Source: Cyanobacteria bacterium OH_PDB_230
Lineage (GTDB): Bacteria; Cyanobacteriota; Vampirovibrionia; Gastranaerophilales; Gastranaerophilaceae
DNA: 64,000 nucleotides
Assembly: GCA_023421795.1 (NCBI GenBank)
Contig: JAEZSO010000002.1
Coordinates: forward strand, 930,001 to 994,000
Reading direction: 5' to 3'
Position numbers and translations under genes: made by a program. The notes below the pieces were generated by a model. The model did no database searches and had not been told where the DNA came from. It worked only from the letters and a program-made list of their open reading frames with translations. This document shows positions 63,218 to 64,000 of this stretch, in pieces; the first letter of the stretch is position 1, and every line of letters starts with the position of its first letter.

Positions 63218-64000
63218 ATGCAAATTGAAGAAGTGATTAAGGTTGCAAAAGGCGATGTAAAAGCTGATCTTGTTATAAAAAATGCAAACATAATAAATGT
63301 GTTCTCTGAAGAGATTCACAAAGCTGATATTGCTATTGTTGGCGATGTTATTGCAGGAGTTGGATTTGGCTATGAAGGTGAAAAAGAAATAGATGTTCAA
63401 GGCGCTTATATTTCTCCGGGTTTTATAGATGGCCATGTCCATATTGAAAGTTCAATGCTTATGCCTTCTGAGTTCGCTAAAGCCGTTGTTCCGGCAGGTA
63501 CAACCACTTTAATAATTGATCCGCATGAGATATCAAACGTTCTTGGGCTTCACGGTATAAGTTTTATGAAAGAAGCTGTAAAAGATTTACCTATAGATGT
63601 CTACACAATGTTGCCGTCTTGCGTTCCTGCAACAAGCTATGAAAGTTCAGGTTTTGAATTAAGCGCATACGACTTATCTCTATTGATTGACAGCCCTTGG
63701 GTTTTAGGGATTGCCGAAATGATGAATTTCCCAGGAGTCTTGAACAGAGACAAAGAAGTTATGGCCAAGTTAAAGCTGGCCCTTGATAAAAATAAACGTA
63801 TAGATGGACACGCACCTTTCCTTACAGGAAAAGACTTATGTGCATATATCGCATCAGGAATAACTTCTGATCATGAATGTACAACCCCAGAAGAAGCTAT
63901 AGAAAAGCTGAGACAAGGAATGTATATAATGGTCAGAGAAGGTTCTGCGGCTAAGGATTTAGAAGCACTTATTCCTGTATTAAAAGAGAAAAATACAAGA
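63218..64000 (+). CDS. ade: Adenine deaminase (partial, 3' end outside window)
   Basis: The frame from the ATG at 63218 stays open to the window edge, giving the first 261 residues of an amidohydrolase-superfamily adenine deaminase. The metal motif is GFIDGHVHIESSML (about residues 69-82), then PAGTTTLIIDPHEISNVLG and, near 190, RIDGHAPFLTGKDLCAYIAS and SDHECTTPEEA. These are hallmarks of the Ade family. It converts adenine to hypoxanthine in purine salvage. AAAGGTG precedes the ATG. The full length is normally about 570-600 residues. Confidence 0.93.
   Translation, partial: MQIEEVIKVAKGDVKADLVIKNANIINVFSEEIHKADIAIVGDVIAGVGFGYEGEKEIDVQGAYISPGFIDGHVHIESSMLMPSEFAKAVVPAGTTTLIIDPHEISNVLGLHGISFMKEAVKDLPIDVYTMLPSCVPATSYESSGFELSAYDLSLLIDSPWVLGIAEMMNFPGVLNRDKEVMAKLKLALDKNKRIDGHAPFLTGKDLCAYIASGITSDHECTTPEEAIEKLRQGMYIMVREGSAAKDLEALIPVLKEKNTR

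Noticed and set aside
1..64000. CRISPR arrays, insertion sequences and transposases
   Set aside because: No regularly spaced direct repeats, no transposase-like protein and no terminal inverted repeats were seen.

Overview
The window looks like a chromosomal piece of a low-GC, Gram-negative, anaerobic relative of Cyanobacteria, most likely a gut Vampirovibrionia / Candidatus Gastranaerophilales (Melainabacteria). This is inferred from gene content, not from a search. The signs are LPS-export genes (lptB and an LptF/G permease), a PDZ-radical SAM DUF512 protein of the kind first named in cyanobacteria, rubrerythrin, an ADP-forming acyl-CoA synthetase, strong A+T bias, and many lineage-specific hypothetical proteins. 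Most genes are housekeeping, in short operons on both strands, with few intrinsic terminators.

Layout. 1-3130: the end of a nitrilase-family gene, then a small accessory block on the minus strand (phage-type tail-fibre gene, its small partner, and an unrecognised 414-aa protein). 3136-8404: a minus-strand operon of two M16 peptidases (one active, one lacking the zinc motif), a PilZ protein, a TPR protein and a YbgC-like thioesterase. 8669-12141: a small SFG-tagged protein, a LipM-like octanoyltransferase, rubrerythrin and a second, paralogous TPR protein. 12338-16023: three plus-strand genes of unknown function (membrane or secreted). 16291-27523: lytic transglycosylase, UvrD/PcrA helicase, SGNH-like protein, B12-type radical SAM, lptB-lptF/G, phosphodiester glycosidase, ychF and a small DUF360-like membrane protein. 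27725-32290: an accessory tract with a frameshifted coiled-coil gene, a GNAT enzyme, tRNA-Arg(CCG), a protein with two WYD repeats, a pair of related membrane proteins and another SFG-tagged protein.

32298-32638 is the RNase P RNA (minus strand), followed by about 220 bases without a gene that hold a relatively GC-rich, multi-hairpin element. 32857-41824: matrixin-like metalloprotease with a Cys-rich partner, alr, then a long minus-strand run grpE, dnaJ, beta-propeller, O-methyltransferase, nadK, recN. 42020-51887: double-GNAT-like protein, proB-proA, queA, yidC, GT2 glycosyltransferase, membrane protein, miaA, uridine-kinase-like protein. 51951-59040: MsbA-like ABC exporter, small secreted protein, ADP-forming acyl-CoA synthetase with a Cys-rich tail, a short radical SAM protein, and a PadR regulator translationally coupled to the DUF512 protein behind a perfect 11-bp inverted repeat. 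59032-64000: a Gly-rich protein and a coiled-coil protein that look like a pair, a citramalate-synthase-type enzyme, a small unknown protein, and the first 261 codons of adenine deaminase.

The most promising leads for something undescribed are: (i) a short N-terminal 'SFG' tag on three otherwise unrelated proteins; (ii) a membrane module that seems shared by three unknown proteins; (iii) an in-frame A-AAA-AAG slippery heptamer just before the point where a long coiled-coil gene switches to the -1 frame; (iv) the Gly-rich/coiled-coil pair at 59032-60817; and (v) the structured element beside rnpB.
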